A stretch of 64,000 bases of DNA from Meghimatium bilineatum (GCA_034231615.1 CM067298.1:4159834-4223833), one strand, 5' to 3'; shown: positions 31,826-43,311, counted from the stretch's first letter. The notes: a model not told the origin generated them from the sequence alone. Translations and numbers: made by a program.

Positions 31826-32850
31826 TCAGTTTGTTACTGCAGCAAACTCTACCTTGTTATATATCCTCTGAGAGTTTGTTACTGCAGCAAACTCTACCTT
31901 GTTATATATCCTCTGAGAGTTTGTTACTGCAGCAAACTCTACCTTGTTATATATCCTCTGAGAGTTTGTTACTGCAGCAAACTCTACCTTGTTATATATC
32001 TTCTGAAAGTTTGTTACTGCAGCAATCTCTACCTTGTTATATATCTTCTGAAAGTTTGTTACTGCAGCAATCTCTACCTTGTTATATATCCTCTGAGAGT
32101 TTGTTACTGCAGCAAACTCTACCTTGTTATATATCCTCTGAGAGTTTGTTACTGCAGCAAACTCTACCTTGTTATATATCCTCTGAGAGTTTGTTACTGC
32201 AGCAAACTCTACCTTGTTATATATCTTCTGAAAGTTTGTTACTGCAGCAATCTCTACCTTGTTATATATCTTCTGAAAGTTTGTTACTGCAGCAATCTCT
32301 ACCTTGTTATATATCTTCTGAAAGTTTGTTACTGCAGCAAACTCTACCTTGTTATATATCTTCTGAAAGTTTGTTACTGCAGCAAACTCCACCTTGTCGG
32401 ATATCCTCTGACATTTTGTTACTGCAGCAAACTCCACCTTGTCGGATATCCTCTGACATTTTGTTACTGCAGCAAACTCCACCTTGTCGGATATCCTCTG
32501 ACATTTTGTTACTGCAGCAATCTCCACTTTGTTGGATATCCTCTGAGAGTTTGCTACTGTAACACTCCACTTTGTCGGATATCCTCTGACAGTTTCTTTC
32601 TGCCACACATCGGATATCCTCTGACAGTTTGTTACTGCGGCACTGTCCACCTTGTCAGATATCCTCTGATAGTTCATTACTGCAGCACTGTCCACCTTGT
32701 CAGATATCCTCTGATAGTTCGTTACTGCAGCACTGTCCACCATGTCAGATATCCTCTGACAGTTTGTTACTGCAGCACTGTCCACCATGTCAGATATCCT
32801 CTGACAGTTTGTTACTGCAGTACTCTCCACCTTGTCGGATATCCTCTGAG
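31826..32850. repeat. 45-bp minisatellite, about 23 copies, in BLM intron 5
   Basis: Starts 22 bp after the exon 5 donor and ends about 35 bp before the exon 6 acceptor, so it fills the intron. Units contain GTTTGTTACTGCAGCA and ATATCCTCTGA(G/C)AG; the first two thirds are homogeneous, the last third more diverged. The unit is 15 codons and open, giving SLLLQQTLPCYISSE in frame with exon 5, and also open on the minus strand. Each unit holds TTACTGCAG, a good acceptor-like site. Confidence 0.92.
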
Positions 32851-32885
32851 AATTTGGAATTAATAAGTATGATTGTTTTCATCAG

Positions 32886-32951
32886 CAGAAACGGAGCTCT
32901 TGTTCCATTACTCCAGAGGTTATTCCAGGCACACAAGAAACATCTGTCCAG
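32886..32951 (+). CDS. BLM: BLM exon 6
   Basis: Acceptor TTTTCATCAG (an alternative CAG three bases on would drop one Gln), donor GTATGC; residues 145-166, polar, phase 0 on both sides. The upstream polypyrimidine tract is short. Being phase 0/0 and 66 bp it could be skipped without a frameshift. Confidence 0.7.
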
Positions 32952-33029
32952 GTATGCTGTTCTAGTTGAATTATTTGACTAGTGCACAGTGTCATATTGT
33001 TATCATCAAGTGCAGTCTCTGTCTCTAAT

Positions 33030-33130
33030 ATGAAAGTTAGCTGCAATGAAAATTAGCTGCAATGAAAATTAACTGCAATGAAAGTTAACTGCAATGAAAG
33101 TTAACTGCAATGAAAGTTAGCTGCAATGGA
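33030..33130. repeat. 16-bp repeat, about 6 copies, at LINE C end
   Basis: Units of CTGCAATGAAAGTTAA. The last leads into the LINE C terminus (GTTAGCTGCAATGGACCTCC), whose intact form elsewhere reads GTTGACTGCAACAGACTTCC, so the unit comes from LINE sequence. Confidence 0.8.
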
Positions 33131-33540
33131 CCTCCAATTTCTTCTGTCTCTTGCCTTGGCTGTGCACACTGCTAGAATGCATCCTGTCCATCTTGTGATG
33201 TTTCTCTCCCGCTTGTATCTCTGCCTACCTCTTGTTGGCTTCCCCTCAATTCTACCCTCAAGTAATGACTTCAACAAGGTGTCATGTCTTTAATATGTCC
33301 AAAATGTTTGATTTGCTTTAATTTTATTTCCTTTAATAGTTCATTTTTTCATACAAAGTATTGTTAGAACCTCTTTTGATCATTTTCTTTTCTGTCCATG
33401 AAGTTCGCCCTGTTCTATATCTCTACATCTCAAAGGCATCAGTTCTGTCTTCTAGCTGTTTGTTCATTGTCCATGTTTCTGAGCCATAGAATAATATAGA
33501 ATAGATTTAGCATTTTAAAATTCTCATTGTTAGTTTGCTT
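33115..33540 (-). mobile_element. LINE C 3' part
   Basis: Plus-strand landmarks in order: CTTCTGTCTCTTGCC, CTGTCCATCTTGTGATG, CTTGTATCTCTGCC, ACAAGGTGTCATGTC, ATATGTCCAAAATG and CCATGTTTCTGAGCCATAG (the GSETW region). Longest LINE C copy here; frames broken. Confidence 0.7.
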
Positions 33541-33556
33541 GTAATTTCTTAATATG

Positions 33557-33717
33557 TTCTTCTTCTTCAGTGTTCATTCTCAACCTCTCGTTGGATCTCG
33601 CTTGTAGCAGGACCATGGTCCTATTAGATTTCCAGCAGGATGTAGTCCAGAGAATGGAAATGCACTGTGTCGTCGTTTTATTTGCGCCAATGGCCCGGCA
33701 CATCCATCTTCGGCATA
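33557..33717 (-). mobile_element. Family A element, copy 7 (well preserved)
   Basis: A minus-strand open stretch over this copy reads MCRAIGANKTTTQC, WTTSCWKSNRTMVLLQ and LRMNTEEE. Other copies keep only pieces of this frame, so it may reflect the coding origin of the family, or chance. Confidence 0.7.
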
Positions 33718-34147
33718 TTATATGTTCATATTTGTTCATGTCATTGAAAGTACTTAACCACACACAAAAAACATACCAAAATTCTATATGGACATGTATC
33801 TACAGATGGATCAGTGAAAGAAGCTGTGTTGGATGGAGGAGCTGCAATATAAATAGTAACACCGGGTGGAAAATAAATAGAAAAATCTGTACCCACAGAC
33901 AAATATTCTACAAACTTTTACGTGGAAATGGAAGACATAACAGAGGCATTGAAAATGCTCATAAATTGCTTGCCGAACCATAACAGACATGCAGTTTTTC
34001 TAACTGGTGCAAAATGAGTGTTGCAGCCACTGAAAGATCCAGTTATGCACAACAATCAGCTGACAACAATCAGCTGTATATTTATACCAGAACATGCTGG
34101 TGTCTGAGGGAATAAACAAATTTATAGGCTGGTTAGTATGATGATAA

Positions 34148-34287
34148 TGGGGAACTTTTGGGCCATTGACGCACATGAAACAGCAATGCAACTCATATAC
34201 GTTTTCTGGATTACATTCTGCTGGACATCAAGTATGACCATTGTCCTACTACAGAAAAGATCCAGCAAGAGTTTGAGAACAGAACCT
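34148..34287 (+). mobile_element. Family A element, copy 8, diverged
   Basis: Recognisable by GGGCCATTGACGCA, CTGGATTACATTCTGCTGG and GACCATTGTCCTACTAC; opposite orientation to copy 7. Confidence 0.6.
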
Positions 34288-34454
34288 AGAAATATTTCTG
34301 GTGCAAGCTTTATGGTGGCACAGATTTGAGACTGAAATTTTTATTTATTCCTGTCATCATAAGTTCATACATTTTTTAAATTATTCTAAGGATTGACTTT
34401 CTGGACCTCAATTACTAAGACAATCTTGTTTGACTGAATTCATACATAAAGATT

Positions 34455-34550
34455 CAAAAAGTGTGATGTCTATGTGATCATCTGTGTGATGTCTGTGTGA
34501 TCATCTGTGTGATGTCTATGTGATCATCTGTGTGATGTCTATGTGTGGGT
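34455..34550. repeat. Short tandem repeat, 24-bp unit
   Basis: Four units alternating TGTGATGTCT(A/G)TG and TGATCATCTG. Confidence 0.8.
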
Positions 34551-34839
34551 GACAGTTATAAGTATGTAAAACCTGAACATGACATGGATGTACTGCCCTG
34601 AACCAGCAGATGTTTACAGTAATAAGGAAACATGCCTGCATCGATGCATCTTATATTTTGTGTGTGTTGACAATAGGAGTAGGCTGAATCTTGATGAGAG
34701 CTTGGGTGCAGACACTGAGATTGATACCCAAACTACAAGTGCAGAAAATATTCAGTTTTAAAATGTTGATATAACTGGGACCGGACACCTACAGGACTGA
34801 GGGAGGATTATTGAAGTAGCAAGTCACATTAATATCAAA

Positions 34840-35035
34840 ATGCATACCCTTCAACAGTCGGAGACTGAGTATAGCTTGGTCTGCGTAAAGTTCAACGATC
34901 GCTCATAACTAAAATATAATCTGATATTCCCTAACATGCATACCTTTCAACAGTCGGAGACTGAGTATAGCTTGGTCTGCCTAAAGTTCAACGATCGTTC
35001 ATAACTAAAATATAATCTGATATTCCCTGTGATCT
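34840..35035. repeat. About 95-bp direct duplication next to BLM exon 7
   Basis: Two near-identical units containing CAGTCGGAGACTGAGTATAG and AACGATCG(C/T)TCATAAC. The second ends 20 bp before the exon 7 acceptor. Confidence 0.85.
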
Positions 35036-35055
35036 TGTTTTACTTCTCTGTCTAG

Positions 35056-35182
35056 GATGAATCAGATGATGAAGTGAAATTTCAGTCAAAAAGACGAAGA
35101 ACTAATCCTATTGTCGAGAGTGATCCTGAAGATGATATTATATTCCAGGACACCATATCACAGATGACATCAACACCATCAG
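35056..35182 (+). CDS. BLM: BLM exon 7, basic patch
   Basis: Acceptor CTGTCTAG, donor GTAGGG; residues 167-208. Begins DESDDEVKF, then KRRRTN, a candidate nuclear localisation signal, then acidic EDDIIFQD. Phase 0 in, phase 1 out. Part of the exon end (ACAGATGACATCAACACC) is duplicated at 35216-35240 in the intron. Confidence 0.82.
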
Positions 35183-35579
35183 GTAGGGTGCTTCTTCAGT
35201 ATATGTCACCTCTTCACAGATGACATCAACACCATCAGGTGAATGAAAGAAGAAGAAGATTAAGTAGAGTGTATTTTCTTCAAAGTGTGTTCATTAGTGT
35301 GGCCTAGTCTAACAGTGGACTGGGTTATGTTCCTGCGTAAGGGAAACATGACCTGGTCAACTCAATTATCAATTATGTGTGGTTTTGTTTAGTTCAAACG
35401 TTATTGGTGTCTTGAAAAAGGTCCCATTTGGACCAATACGTGGAGAATTGTCCTGTTTTGTTTTTTGTATGATTTTTATATACTTTTTCATCTATTTTTA
35501 TTTATAGTTAGGTTTCTCTAGTAACCTGTTTAACTTATTGGCATTTATTACATGATCCTTATTTATCACTTCTTATTTT

Positions 35580-35625
35580 TATTACTGCGGCAGTCTCGAT
35601 ATCCTCTGACACCTTTGTTATCATT
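35580..35625. repeat. Solo unit of the 45-bp BLM-intron repeat
   Basis: TTACTGCGGCAGTCTCGATATCCTCTGACA is a single decayed unit, two introns away from the main array. The intron before it (35240-35580) holds a TTGAAAAAGGTCC/GGACC hairpin near 35410 and no gene. Confidence 0.6.
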
Positions 35626-35696
35626 GTGTTTTGAGATCAGAGAATTTATGGATGTGTTCTGTGTGCAGTTATGATGATCTGATGACCTTCTAAAGG

Positions 35697-36437
35697 TTAG
35701 AAACTCTGAACTGAGTGCTGGTGTTAAAGTACTGAACTGAGTGCTGGTGTTAAAGTACTGAACTGAATGCTGGTGTTAAAGTACTGAACTGAATGCTGGT
35801 GTTAAAGTGCTGAACTGAAAGCTGGTGTTAAAGTGCTGAACTGAATGCTGGTGATAAAGTACTGAACTGAAAGCTGGTGTTAAAGTACTGAACTGAATGC
35901 TGGTGTTAAAGTGCTGAACTGAAAGCTGGTGTTAAAGTGGTGAACTGAAAGCTGGTGTTAAAGTGCTGAACTGAATGCTGGTGTTAAAGTGCTGAACTGA
36001 ATGCTGGTGTTAAAGTACTGAACTGAATGCTGGTGTTAAAGTACTGAACTGAATGCTGGTGTTAAAGTGCTGAACTGAAAGCTGGTGTTAAAGTGCTGAA
36101 CTGAATGCTGGTGTTAAAGTACTGAACTGAATGCTGGTGTTAAAGTACTGAACTGAATGCTGGTGTTAAAGTGCTGAACTGAATGCTGGTGTTAAAGTAC
36201 TGAACTGAATGCTGGTGTTAAAGTGCTGAACTGAAAGCTGGTGTTAAAGTGCTGAACTGAAAGCTGGTGTTAAAGTGCTGAACTGAATGCTGGTGTTAAA
36301 GTGCTGAACTGAATGCTGGTGTTAAAGTGCTGAACTGAAAGCTGGTGTTAAAGTACTGAACTGAATGCTGGTGTTAAAGTACTGAACTGAAAGTTGGTGT
36401 TAAAGTGCTGAACTGAAAGCTGGTGTTAAAGTGCTGA
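35697..36437. repeat. 26-bp minisatellite, about 28 copies, before BLM exon 8
   Basis: Units contain TGCTGGTGTTAAAGT and CTGAACTGAA, with GTGC/GTAC and AATG/AAAG variants shuffled along the array. It stops about 25 bp before the exon 8 acceptor, so branch point and pyrimidine tract lie in the last bases between array and exon. Confidence 0.92.
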
Positions 36438-36461
36438 TTTATATTGTTCTTTTATTGAAAG

Positions 36462-36535
36462 ATGTGCCTGCTGCTTCTTCATATCTAACAGATGTATGTC
36501 AACATCCTCTTCTGCTAAGGAAGGACTTGTCATTT
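36462..36535 (+). CDS. BLM: BLM exon 8
   Basis: Acceptor TTATTGAAAG, donor GTAAGT; residues 209-233 (DVPAASSYLTD...). Phase 1 in, phase 0 out. The acceptor lacks the usual C before AG but the phase fit with both neighbours is exact. Confidence 0.7.
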
Positions 36536-36639
36536 GTAAGTATGTTAACTTGTCCAGGTCTGTTGAATTTGAAGTTGAGGGGTTGGAAAAATATGCACAC
36601 ACCTGTGGGTTTTAGGGACCTGAAAGAGGCAAAGAATTG

Positions 36640-36840
36640 CTGTACTTTTACCTGCCATGTATTGTGTATGAGGTGGCTAAAGAGGTTTGGGGATGAAGAT
36701 GGTCTCATCCCATGTATTGTCAGAGTAACACAAGTGTGAAGTTGGATGTGTCTGGCCGAAAGGCGCAGATATTGCAGCCAAGCTGTAAACCATGACACTA
36801 TGCAGTCTAGTCTCTGGACTGCATCCTATAAGTGACAGAA
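36640..36840 (+). repeat. Family B interspersed repeat, copy 4
   Basis: AGGTGGCTAAAGAGGTTTGG, GAAGTTGGATGTGTCTGGCC, AGCTGTAAACCATGACAC and CTCTGGACTGCATCC follow the family B order. Confidence 0.55.
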
Positions 36841-37075
36841 GTGGAGGGCAAATCTGAAAACTCTCCTATTCGGGACCCTCTGCACTCCTGCATGCATTGC
36901 AATAGAACATTCCTGGCACAAATCTGACTGATTTAGCATCTACAAACTCACAAACCCAAGCCAAATTAGACAATCACAAATGTTTTGTTTTTTTCTACTT
37001 GTTCATCACATTTTACTGTTTTTCATGCCATGCTCATCTTCGCTTGCGAAAGAGGAGCATCATCATCAGGTATGA
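36838..37075 (+). mobile_element. LINE D 3' end with (CAT)n tail
   Basis: CGGGACCCTCTGCACTCCTG, TGCAATAGAACATTCCTGGC and CTACAAACTCACAAACC match the LINE D C terminus and 3' UTR preserved at 53500-54250 in reverse. It ends CATGCCATGCTCATC...CATCATCATC. Confidence 0.6.
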
Positions 37076-37339
37076 CCTGTTGTTTCAGAATGAAGCGATG
37101 TACATCATCCTGGCCTGGACACATTGTGTGGCTATAAGATTCCTACTCGACTTGTCAAGCATATCCCTCTGAATTGACATTTTGAACACCCATGCATACA
37201 TCAGAGTGAATTCAGACACATCTGAATCTGGTCTGTCATCTGCCACCAGTGGGGTAGATGAGCCTTTACCATGAGATCACGTAGAATGTTCACGATATCA
37301 GCGACTCCTTCAGTGCAACAAAAAGTAATCTGACAATGT

Positions 37340-38125
37340 TTGTGTTTACCTAATGCCAAAACTTAATTGGCTAGAAAATCAAGCCTCTTTCCTTGTGTGC
37401 ATGCTGAACTATTCATTGAGCGTGATTTATAAAGTCAAAACAGGTGATGTGCGTGGGTGGTGGATGAAGTCATTAGAGAGAGTTAAGAAATGGGACTCAC
37501 TCTGTAAAATTAGATTGATTACAACAATGAACAGCATCGACATCCACTGTCCTATAGAGAAGCAAGAACCATAATCCATAACCAGGGCCGGATTTAGACT
37601 TGATAGGGCCCTAAGCTATTTGAGATATGGGGCCCTTTAACGATTAAGAATATATAGATAGTGAAATTTAAAAAAATTTTGGGGGCCCCCAAGAAAGTGG
37701 TGGCCCTAGGTTATAGCTTATAGGTAAATCCTGCACTGTCCATAACACATACACGCAAAAGTGGAAGACAAACTCAATGCAATACATTGCCTCCAACAAC
37801 ATCAACAGATCACACTATTGTGTCTTAGAACAGGCCACGAGCATGAGTTGGTATCAAGAATGCACAAATTAGGAGCAAGGGTTGGTGTGGCACAAAGAGA
37901 ACATCTAACAAAATATTGCTTAAAAACACTTAACTTCTATACCCTGAGAGGGTTACTGAAGTGGAGATCTGAACACTTATGGGAATGTCTGGTGTGCAAA
38001 GACGATAAATCAGTATACCTTAAACCTAAACATTTATCAGGGTTATCACCCTCCATAGTAGAAAATATTCATGGCATTTCACCCACTGTCACATTGACTC
38101 AACCTTCTGAACCTCCTTGACTTGT
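37340..38125 (+). mobile_element. RNase H-type LINE C-terminal fragment, split by a hAT MITE
   Basis: An open stretch 37761-38120 contains QQITLLCLRTGHEHELVSRM and a Cys-containing HLWECLVCKDD end, the region after RNase H in I/Jockey-group elements. The part before 37575 is its upstream continuation. A 156-bp MITE interrupts at 37583-37738. Confidence 0.65.
37583..37738. mobile_element. hAT-type MITE with 8-bp target duplication
   Basis: Flanked by TCCATAAC at 37575-37582 and 37739-37746. Ends are CAGGGCCGGATTTA and, in reverse complement, CAGTGCAGGATTTA. Eight-base duplications and CAG...-type ends are the hAT signature. 156 bp, no coding capacity. Confidence 0.9.
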
Positions 38126-38368
38126 TGATGAGAAAATATGAGTTTTTTCCGGATCTGCCGTGTAAATGTTCTGTTGCTGGAGGATTGGATTCATTTCCAG
38201 TACCATGCCTCCAGCTCTCCACTTCTACTGGTGTTTGTTTAATTTTGTTTCCAAGCGTTGCACATTTTTGTCTTATGCTATTTCAAACCATCTTTTAAAC
38301 AGACATCCATTTATGAAAGCCTAGAATAGTCGCATGCTGATCATGAACAATGTTTCTGTGTTATTGAG

Positions 38369-38517
38369 GTCAATGACGTGGATGTGCTGATATATCGAGA
38401 TATTCTGCTTCAAGTAATTGATGAAGTCTGTGACATTGTCTGCCAGATCAAAATGGGAGATTTGATGAATTTAGTCTCTTCAGATTATGAGCGCCTTCAA
38501 AAACTTCTGACAGTGCG
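38369..38517 (+). CDS. BLM: BLM exon 9, BDHCT-like segment
   Basis: Acceptor GTTATTGAG, donor GTACGT; residues 234-282. LLQVIDEVCDIVCQI and LQKLLTVR correspond to the helical BDHCT region of BLM (pattern LL.V...IC.L...I......L, then LL..R). Continued in exon 10 as KQIKDIGI. Phase 0 in, phase 2 out. Confidence 0.85.
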
Positions 38518-38764
38518 GTACGTATTTCTCTTTTAGTTTAAAAAAAATTCTCCACATGCTGTTTCATGTAACTGGTAATGAATGAAAAACAGAAACAAAT
38601 TTAAATTTGGTAATTGGAGATCACTGCTCAGACAAACCTCTCATGAGACTTATCAATCAGTTAAGGTGACATTTGTATGTATCGTTTTCCATTGGTGCAC
38701 TGCTTTGGCTGATCTAATTTTTCATGGGTCACTTTGTGTATATACTTTGTGTCATCAGTCTAGG

Positions 38765-38975
38765 AAAAATATAGATCAGTCAACTACATGACGTGAATAT
38801 TATTAGGGATTATTCTCCAAATATGGATCAGTCAACTAAGTGGTTTGACTAGTATTAAGGATTATTCTCCAAATATGGATCAGTCAACTAAGTGGTTTGA
38901 CTAGTATTAGGGATTATTCTCCAAATATGGATCAGTCAACTAAGTGGTTTGACTAGTATTCAGGAGGGACTATTC
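38765..38975. repeat. 52-bp tandem repeat, about 3.5 copies
   Basis: Units contain ATGGATCAGTCAACTAAGTG and GGGATTATTCTCC. Confidence 0.85.
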
Positions 38976-38979
38976 TCTG

Positions 38980-39490
38980 ACTATGGAAAGGTACCAGGTA
39001 TTTGTTTAGTCTGTAACTTATTTGCTATATTGTCTATAGGTATAAGTTTAATATCCAAATCTTGAGAAATTAATGAGCAGTAAGAATCAGTGTCATTTGC
39101 TTGTTTGTAAATTGTTCCATTTAATCTATGGAGTTGTGAGGTATTATTCTCATTTCCTATGTGTAGTCTTCTTGTTGCTGACAGCTTAACATGTCTACAC
39201 AGCAAGTTCGGTTTTCTTTGATAAATGTTGCTGTATCTGAAAGCCACTCAGTGCTCCCATACAGCTTACGGTGGATATCTGTTCCTGTGAGCCAGTATTC
39301 TTCCTTTAACTGGTTTAGTGTAATGCAGTCTTGTAGGATATGTTCAGCTGTCTGCCCTCATGGACACAGAGGTGATGGAACCAGTCTTAAGCTATTTAAG
39401 TGGCTGTGTTTAGTCTGTTGTGTCTTGTCCTAATGTGGAAGATAATAACCTGCTCATCTGTGTCAAGATAGTGATAGTACCTATGCGTAG
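38980..39490 (-). mobile_element. RNase H-type LINE (J2 family) C-terminal fragment
   Basis: The minus strand shows decayed EQVIIFHIRTRHNRLN, then a Cys/His region, TALH...YWLT-like and KENRTCCVD segments, equivalent to EQVIILRLRTGHNRLRSH...C.CG...ETELQI of the better copy at 44.4-45.6 kb. Confidence 0.6.
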
Positions 39491-40341
39491 TGAGGAGAAG
39501 GGTGTCCCAAAATTTTGAATACTCAGAAGACTCAAACTCTCACCAGTTTGCAATATTTTGAGACGCCTCTTATTCAGAGGACTGTGTTTGTGAATAAACT
39601 CAAAATGTTTTAGCCATTTTCAGAAATTGCTAACTTATTTAGAAGTTGCTAACCGAATGGAGATTGTGTTTGCCTACAAGTGAAGCAGGTGAATCTTCGT
39701 GATAATTTGTTTGCCTGCAAGTGAGATGGGTGAATCTATGTGACATTTGTATTGATAATATTTGTAATATTTTTTTTTTTCAGGAAAAGAGTGGATGTTT
39801 ATGTGCTAGTTTACTGCAATATTGACAAATCTGTGCTTTTCTTTCCTACACATGTTGTCAATATTGCATATTTGGGAACCATATTTGCCTGCCCTCTTGG
39901 ATCATGGATTCTGTTTTCTGTGATAATTATTATACATAGTCTGGTAACGGTCATGTATAGAGCTATTTGTTTTAAGTCATCGCGGGTTTCCCTCTTGTTT
40001 TACAGAGATGCTCTTGTAGACTAGATTGTTCTGTGAACAGAGAAACTGGGACAGTCCTGTAGTATATGTCATCTGGTTTATGTGTTGTGCCACAGATTCA
40101 GTGATTCTGATTCAGCATAAGTGTGCTTTTAGATTGCGGTGTCCCTTTCTCAATTGAAATATCTTGACTTGTTTTGTTTCTGTTCAATTTGTTGATATTG
40201 TCTTGCTCAGGTACATAAGTTTCTGTTGTGCTCTCTCTACTGATGATCCTTAATATCTTAGTCAAACTGCAGTGATACAGCTTATACCAGAGCCACCACT
40301 TAGAGATGGAGTAGGATCTGGCTTAGGATTAGTTTTATAAT

Positions 40342-40500
40342 TTCTTCTTCTTAAACGTTCATTCTCAAACTCCCGCTGAATTTGTCTTATAGCAGAACAA
40401 TGGTCCTATTAGATTTCCAGCAGGATGTAGTCCATAGAACAAAAATGTGTTGTGTCACAGTTTATTTGCACCAATAGCCCGGCACGTCCATCTTCAGCAT
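40342..40500 (-). mobile_element. Family A element, copy 9
   Basis: Near full-length, ends 88 bp before BLM exon 10. The stretch 39540-40340 is T-rich intron with no gene recognised. Confidence 0.65.
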
Positions 40501-40588
40501 TTTATGACTTATTTTAGGCTCCTTGTTGGTTGTTGATGAGAAGTAGAAACAATATCACTAGATAAAGCTTTTGCTTTCTTTTTCTTAG

Positions 40589-41517
40589 GAAACAGATCAA
40601 AGATATTGGTATTGTTCAGATTGACAAAGCCGTCAAGGAAGTCAACTCACTTTCAAAAAGTTCCACGTATGGTGATTTGACTGTCAAGTCCAGAAAAGAC
40701 ATGAATTTGAGCCTTGAACCAAAGTCTTCCAGTACCCCATTGTCTTTTCAAAACTCTAAATTGAGTGATTATATGGCAGCAACAGTGAAAAGAACGCCAT
40801 TCAACTCAGTGTCAGCGACTAAGACATCTATTCCCTGCGGTGACAGCTTCTTTGAGTTGCAGAATATGAACCGTTCTTATGGAAGTTATAAAGAACATGA
40901 GACATGCTTACATAGTTCTAAAAAATCTGGCAATTTATTAACATTGAACGCAGAGTTTAATAAAAGTAAAGATGAGAGTTTAGCTTATGATAGTAAAGAT
41001 TCGTACATATCTGCACCCAATACAACAAACCGTGGCTGCACACCACACTCTCTTGGTAAATCAAGTACAGCTTGTGATGTGTCTACAGATAAACTTTCAG
41101 ACAAATTAAAGGCAGAGAAGAATTTCGATACTTCGTGGCAAAGCACCGCAAGTCTATTTGATAGAGATCTCACAGACGAAATGGAGGTGGCATTAGCTTA
41201 TGGTGATGATGATGATGATGAAAATGTAAATAAGAGCTGCAGTAACCATAATCCTGCTTACAGTTCTTATAAATCCTGTGTTGATAATAGCAAGAAAAAT
41301 GGAACAAATGATCTTGTTAAAGTTGATTCAAGCTGTGGGAATAAATATAAAGAACAAACTGGACGTGTCGTGAGCTCACTTAGTTTTGATGAGAGAGACA
41401 ATGAGGTTTTGTGTGAGGAGGTTGTAACAACAGATGATGAAAATTTTGGATGCAGTCTTGATTATGTCAATGGACAATCAGACTCTTCGTTAGTAGGAGG
41501 ATACACAAAACATGAAG
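40589..41517 (+). CDS. BLM: BLM exon 10, long linker exon
   Basis: Acceptor TTTTCTTAG, donor GTAACA; residues 283-592, the largest exon. It completes the BDHCT-like segment (KQIKDIGIVQIDKAVKEV), then is Ser/Lys/Asn-rich and disordered in character, with SALFDRDLTDEM-like and YGDDDDDENVNK acidic runs comparable with the DIDDFDDDDDW region before the helicase in vertebrate BLM. A 309-codon frame with ordinary codon use. Phase 2 in, phase 1 out. Confidence 0.9.
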
Positions 41518-41689
41518 GTAACACCATCTTAGTTAAATTGTATTTTTTTATTTAAAGATAGGTTGTTCGTAGGATAATTAATCTCTTTTTTAAACAGTTG
41601 TTTTCTCCTGAACATTATACACAAAACTAAAAGCGTAGTCTGAACATGATGTTGTTGACATCCTGGTTTGTAGATCATAACAGTTGTCA

Positions 41690-42060
41690 GCATGCGACAG
41701 CATCCACACCTGAAACTGCTTTGGTGATTACAGTCTGTAAGGGCAGCTAGTGAGCTAATTGAGGGTCCAAGTTCTGCCCATGCATGTAAAGTATGTGAGG
41801 GAAGCTAGTGAGCTCTACACCCCTAGTCAGCTCATTAAAGATCCAAAGATTTGCCCATGCATGTAAAGTCAGATGCAGCAGACTACACAAAGGAACCCAA
41901 TCTCTTATTAGGTCAATGGGTAGAAAGGCATCACCCAGCAGGCATCGTAGAGCTCTCTGAGTATGATGAGACAGCAAGGCACTCTGGTCATCTACTGCAC
42001 TCTGATGCACTCAAGTCGTCTTGAATTTTTCTTGTCACTGAGACTGTGTGTAGGGGCGAG
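41690..42060. repeat. Imperfect local duplication in BLM intron 10
   Basis: Blocks with AGCTAGTGAGCT and GCCCATGCATGTAAAGT occur twice about 85 bp apart. A LINE D 3' end trace (GACTCACAATCAAACAAAAC) follows at 42210. Confidence 0.5.
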
Positions 42061-42739
42061 AGAGTGAGGTTAATGACCTTGCACAGGACATGGCATCATA
42101 CTCATTTCATAATCTAAACAAGAAATCCAAATTCCATCATCTCAAGACCTACTACATTCCTGCTCATACTGCAAAATGTCTTTCTGAGTCCAGATTTGAC
42201 TGATCAGCCACCTGAGGACTCACAATCAAACAAAACTTGACTCATCTTATTACCATATCTTTGTTTGCAGTGATTTTTAATCAATATAAATATGTTCAGT
42301 AGTTTGCCATTGCTTTCTGAACGGTCCAAATGCACAATTCCCTACAAATACTATTTTGTACTATTGAACACAAAATGTACAGTGTTAAGGTTGTATCAGG
42401 TGTAAAGCTCATATTGCCCATCTGCAGTGTTTCTACAAGTGTTGTGCAGTTTAGTAAGAAAAATTAGTCTGCAAGTAAAGTTTTTTATGGCATTAGAGAT
42501 TATCACAAATAAAATTTGTAAGTATATCTGCAATGAAGCTTCTTGAAGAAAACTTACTCTTTTTCAAACCCAGAAAAGAGGACTCTTCATGCCTTGAAGA
42601 TAAGTAAATGATCATTGCACTATTGGGTAGCAAAATCTGAAATTTATAGTTCAAGCTGTTTACACCACGAAAATTAGACCAAGAATTGTGGATAATTTTG
42701 ACAGAAAAAACTGGATCTGAAGATAAATTTGCAATATAT

Positions 42740-43125
42740 TTCAGATTAGTGAGGCAGTCACTTTAAGGAAATTGAAAAGTTGGTTAAGAAAGAATAATAA
42801 CATTGATATTTCAAAATCTACGCTATGGAGGACTATTAGGGGTGTGGGGTTCACTTTTTAAAAATATGTTGGTGTGAGAAACCTTATTTGTCTGAAGCCT
42901 CATATAGTTGCAATGGGAAGCAAATGATTTACATGAGATCAGAGAAATTAGAAGAGATTGTTGTGACAGTGTATTTAGATGAAATTTGGATCAATGCGCA
43001 CCATCAACAGTAATAATGAAAATGGCAATCATCTGATAGGACAACTAAGAGGCTAGTACTAAGCAGCAACGGCAGCATCTAATAATTGTACATGCAGGAA
43101 ACAGCCATCATGGTCTTCTAAATAA
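42740..43125 (+). pseudogene. DDE transposase pseudogene, 5' part
   Basis: With a few frameshifts it reads RKLKSWLRKNNNIDISKSTLW, HIVAMGSK and VYLDEIWINAHHQ, the N-terminal part and first catalytic Asp region of a Tc1/mariner-like (DDE_3) transposase. It ends in a HAGNSHHG-like segment. The matching C-terminal half is at 46045-46515, beyond two LINE insertions. Confidence 0.65.
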
Positions 43126-43311
43126 TCAATCAAGTGCCATTTCAAGTGGTGTAGACGATCATACTTCTCCACAAGTCTCTGTCTCTTGTGTTAATAAGTT
43201 CAGTTGGTGACCTTTTTTTGCCACGGTAACAGCCCATCCAGAAATTTCTCTCTTTGTCTTCCTCTGCCGCTTCTTTCCTTGATCTTTCCTGTGGTTACTA
43301 AACTACTAAAT

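Noticed and set aside
31826..32830. Minus-strand 334-codon ORF
   Set aside because: Translation of the 45-bp array on the strand opposite BLM; the unit length is a multiple of three and stop-free. The plus-strand reading is discussed only as possible intron retention.
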